Assembly: GCF_014196635.1 (NCBI RefSeq)
Contig: NZ_JACIEB010000001.1
Span: forward strand, 62,001 to 126,000
Reading direction: 5' to 3'
DNA: 64,000 nucleotides
Source: Sphingobium fontiphilum
GTDB lineage: Bacteria; Pseudomonadota; Alphaproteobacteria; Sphingomonadales; Sphingomonadaceae
This document shows, in pieces, positions 61,940-64,000 of the stretch (position 1 is its first letter; each line of letters starts with the position of its first letter). Below the pieces are notes generated by a model. That model ran no database searches. It was not told the DNA's origin and saw only the letters and a program-made list of their open reading frames with translations. Position numbers and translations under genes: made by a program.

Positions 61940-62119
61940 TTAGCGGCGCGTGTCGCGCCACCACAGTCCTATCGCGATCGCGGCGCCCACGGCCGCACCT
62001 GCGAGCAGCCCGGCGCTGGGCTGTCCCTTCAGGCCGCCGCCGATTGCGCCGGCCATGATGGCAAAGGCGATGATAGCGCCCGCACCGGTTGCGGGCCGTT
62101 TGTCCTTGGGCTTGGTCAT
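61940..62119 (-). CDS. Small two-helix membrane protein
   Basis: The 59-residue product (from ATG 62119) is MTKPKDKRPATGAGAIIAF followed by two short hydrophobic, Gly/Ala-rich segments and a basic end WWRDTRR. It is likely an inner-membrane protein of unknown function. It is 39 bases upstream of the dehydrogenase gene on the same strand and may be cotranscribed. The four-residue longer start at 62131 is possible. The 62120-62361 spacer beyond it contains nothing that I can identify. Confidence 0.55.
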   Translation of the reverse strand: MTKPKDKRPATGAGAIIAFAIMAGAIGGGLKGQPSAGLLAGAAVGAAIAIGLWWRDTRR

Positions 62120-62361
62120 GATGCTGCCCATGCCATGATGCGCGCGACCGCGCTAGCGCCAAGGCGGCACAAAATATGCGCCGCCAATATGTGCCGTTGC
62201 GGAACGATCCTGTCCCGAATTGCGCCAGTCGCGCCGGAACGGGACTTGGCTAACGCCGTCTTCACCCTTGTATCCCGCCGCCGTTCGTCGTGCGCCGATT
62301 CTGGCATGGCCCGTGCTTGCTTGCGCCATAACGAGCAATAAAGGCCGGGTCGGGGGTAAGA

Positions 62362-62571
62362 ATGGATATGCCATATCTGGCAAGCCGCAAAAGCTATGAT
62401 GATGCGGCGGAATTGATGACGATGTTCGGCGACGACGCCGGATATGAAGCCGCCGCGCGCGCGGATCGCAGCCGCGATCTGGGCAATTATATCCATTTCT
62501 GCCACTGGCGACAGATTGAACGGCTGATCGTGCTGTTGTCGGTCGAACGGTCGCTGGGCACTGTCCACTGA
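62362..62571 (+). CDS. Small conserved soluble protein, unknown function
   Basis: The 69-residue product contains SRDLGNYIHFCHWRQIERLIVLLS and ends GTVH. The pattern resembles a short conserved protein that I recall in sphingomonads, but I cannot name it. A GGGGGTAAGA site precedes ATG 62362; ATG 62368 is also in frame. It is convergent with argC. Function unknown. Confidence 0.6.
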   Translation: MDMPYLASRKSYDDAAELMTMFGDDAGYEAAARADRSRDLGNYIHFCHWRQIERLIVLLSVERSLGTVH

Positions 62572-62590
62572 ACAGCGCCCGGTTGACGGA

Positions 62591-63535
62591 TCAGAGGCGC
62601 AGGCCGGTCGTTTCCGGCAGGCCCGCCAGAATGTTGAGATTCTGCACGGCCGCGCCCGCCGCGCCCTTGCCCAGATTGTCGAGGGCCGCAACCAGCCTAA
62701 CCTGACCGCTATCGGCATTGCCAAATGCGAACAGCGCCAGTCGATCGGTCGCGCCGACATGTTCGATGGCGACGCCGCTCATGGCGGCGCTTTCCTCAGC
62801 CGTGGCGACTGAAACGATCGGCGATCCTTCATAAGCGGCGGCCAGCACGTCCTGCACCGCCGCCACGCTGGGCGAACCGGGCAGGGCGCTAAGGTGCAGC
62901 GGCACTTCCACAAGCATTCCGCGATACACATTGGCGACGGCGGGCGCGAATAGCGGCGCCATGGCGAGGCCGGCATAACGGTGCATTTCGGGGATATGCT
63001 TGTGCGCCAGCGTCAGGCCATAGGGGCGGAAGGCGCTGGGCGCGCTGTCCGCGCCTTCATAATCGGCGATCATGCCCTTGCCGCCGCCCGAATAGCCCGA
63101 TGCGCCCGACAGGGTGACGGGCCATTCTGCGGGCAGCAGCCCGGCCAGCACCAGCGGCCGCACCAGCGCCAGAAAACCCGTCGGCCAACAGCCCGGATTG
63201 GCGACGAAGCGCGTCGCCGCCAACTTTTCCCGCTGACCCGGTTCCAGTTCGGGGAAGCCATAGGTCCAGCCATTGGCAACGCGGTGGGCGGTTGAGGCGT
63301 CGATCACCCTGGTCCGGTCGTTGGCGATCAGCGACACCGCTTCGCGCGCGGCCTCGTCCGGCAGGCACAGGATGACGACATCGGCGTCGTTGAGCGCGGT
63401 GCGACGCGCTTGGGCATCTTTACGCTGGTCGTCCGCCAGCGTGATGAACGACAGTTCGGGCCTGCCGGCCAGCCGCTCGGCGATCTCTATGCCGGTCGTC
63501 CCGGCGCCGCCGTCGATGAAAACATGGGTGGTCAT
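62591..63535 (-). CDS. argC: N-acetyl-gamma-glutamyl-phosphate reductase
   Basis: ArgC reduces N-acetylglutamyl phosphate with NADPH in arginine synthesis. The 314-residue length fits the shorter type 2 subfamily. The dinucleotide motif is DGGAGTTGIEIAERL, and the nucleophile is C116 in NPGCWPTGF. SGYSGGGKGMIADYEG and HIPEMHRYAGL are further conserved blocks. Its start overlaps the stop of the NlpC/P60 gene by four bases, so the two are coupled. Confidence 0.95.
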   Translation of the reverse strand: MTTHVFIDGGAGTTGIEIAERLAGRPELSFITLADDQRKDAQARRTALNDADVVILCLPDEAAREAVSLIANDRTRVIDASTAHRVANGWTYGFPELEPGQREKLAATRFVANPGCWPTGFLALVRPLVLAGLLPAEWPVTLSGASGYSGGGKGMIADYEGADSAPSAFRPYGLTLAHKHIPEMHRYAGLAMAPLFAPAVANVYRGMLVEVPLHLSALPGSPSVAAVQDVLAAAYEGSPIVSVATAEESAAMSGVAIEHVGATDRLALFAFGNADSGQVRLVAALDNLGKGAAGAAVQNLNILAGLPETTGLRL

Positions 63536-64000
63536 GGCGCAATTCTCCGCCGGGCAAGCACCGGCTGTTCATGGTCGGGCGCCAGCCGGGCGATGACATC
63601 GGCCAGCGGTTCGATCATGGTTGTCATACAATGGGCGTTGGCGTGCAGCAGATGGGTGTCATCCGCCATGATGCCGACATGGCCTGGAAAGAAGATGAAG
63701 TCGCCCCGTCGCAGCGGCGCATCTTCCGCAATGGGATTGCCAATGGACTCGCGCTGCATGTCGCTGTCGCGCGGCGTGGCGATGCCGCACGCATCGAGCG
63801 CCACTTGCACCAGCCCGGAACAATCGACGCCATGGTGGCCCCGTCCTCCCCAGACATAGGGCTGACCAATATAAAGCTGTGCCACCGACACCCAGTCGCT
63901 TTCCACATCGGCGATCGGACGGACGTGGCGGGCATGGATGAAGCCTTCGGCGCAGGCGATGAAGTCGCCCTGCAATTCGCCGTTGAACAGCGCGCCCATC
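63532..64000 (-). CDS. NlpC/P60 family cell-wall peptidase, 5' end outside window
   Basis: The frame enters from the right edge, so the start is not seen. It contains the catalytic cysteine in GVDCSGLVQVALDA, the upstream YIGQPYVWGG block, and GDFIFFPGHVGIM with the catalytic histidine. This is a C40 peptidase that cuts peptide stems of peptidoglycan. The visible N-terminal part is probably an SH3-like region. It overlaps argC by four bases; that coupling is common in sphingomonad genomes as far as I recall. Confidence 0.88.
   Translation of the reverse strand, partial: MGALFNGELQGDFIACAEGFIHARHVRPIADVESDWVSVAQLYIGQPYVWGGRGHHGVDCSGLVQVALDACGIATPRDSDMQRESIGNPIAEDAPLRRGDFIFFPGHVGIMADDTHLLHANAHCMTTMIEPLADVIARLAPDHEQPVLARRRIAP

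Overview
The window is high-GC chromosomal DNA from an alphaproteobacterium, most likely a sphingomonad (Sphingobium/Sphingomonas-like). This is inferred from gene content and order: the exosortase A (XrtA) exopolysaccharide locus, a T2SS operon beside a long PstS-like protein, plsY-dprA-topA linkage, and a giant haemagglutinin-like protein linked to a DUF2341-ExbB fusion. I see no insertion sequence, prophage, CRISPR array, tRNA or rRNA. Coding density is high and many neighbouring genes overlap by 1-4 bases.

Layout. 0-4.4 kb: housekeeping genes acpP (tail only), fabF, mltG and trxB, plus a cyanovirin-N-type secreted lectin interrupted by an in-frame amber codon. 4.4-8.5 kb: an exosortase-A accessory module with an acyl carrier protein and a GNAT-like acyltransferase on the minus strand, divergent from an acyl-CoA ligase and a PLP decarboxylase. 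8.5-11 kb: a small secreted protein and a 591-residue PstS-like phosphate-binding protein, both leftward. 11.3-21.0 kb: a compact type II secretion operon, E-F-G-H-I-J-L-M-C/N-D-K. Pho-box-like elements lie between the PstS-like gene and gspE. 21.1-40.3 kb: a six-gene leftward operon encoding, in transcription order, a TpsB/FhaC transporter, a DUF2341/LamG-ExbB fusion, ExbD, TonB, a porin and a 4218-residue TpsA exoprotein. 40.6-41.3 kb: a SleB-type cell-wall hydrolase. 41.5-55.5 kb: the main XrtA exopolysaccharide operon (export lipoprotein, chain-length protein, tyrosine kinase, outer-membrane barrel, ATPase, deacetylase, two FemAB proteins, glycosyltransferase, exosortase-EpsI fusion, amidotransferase). 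55.5-64 kb: plsY, dprA, an orphan lipoprotein, topA, a sorbosone/glucose dehydrogenase-like protein, two small proteins, argC and an NlpC/P60 peptidase cut by the window edge.

How it fits together. Three envelope programmes dominate. The T2SS with its PstS-like neighbour looks like a phosphate-linked secretion unit. The XrtA locus makes and exports a polysaccharide and carries the sortase-like exosortase; its lipid or amino-acyl modification module sits about 33 kb away. The TPS locus puts a very large surface protein, its transporter, a porin and a private TonB-ExbB-ExbD motor in one apparent transcript. I consider that pairing the best candidate for an undescribed system here.
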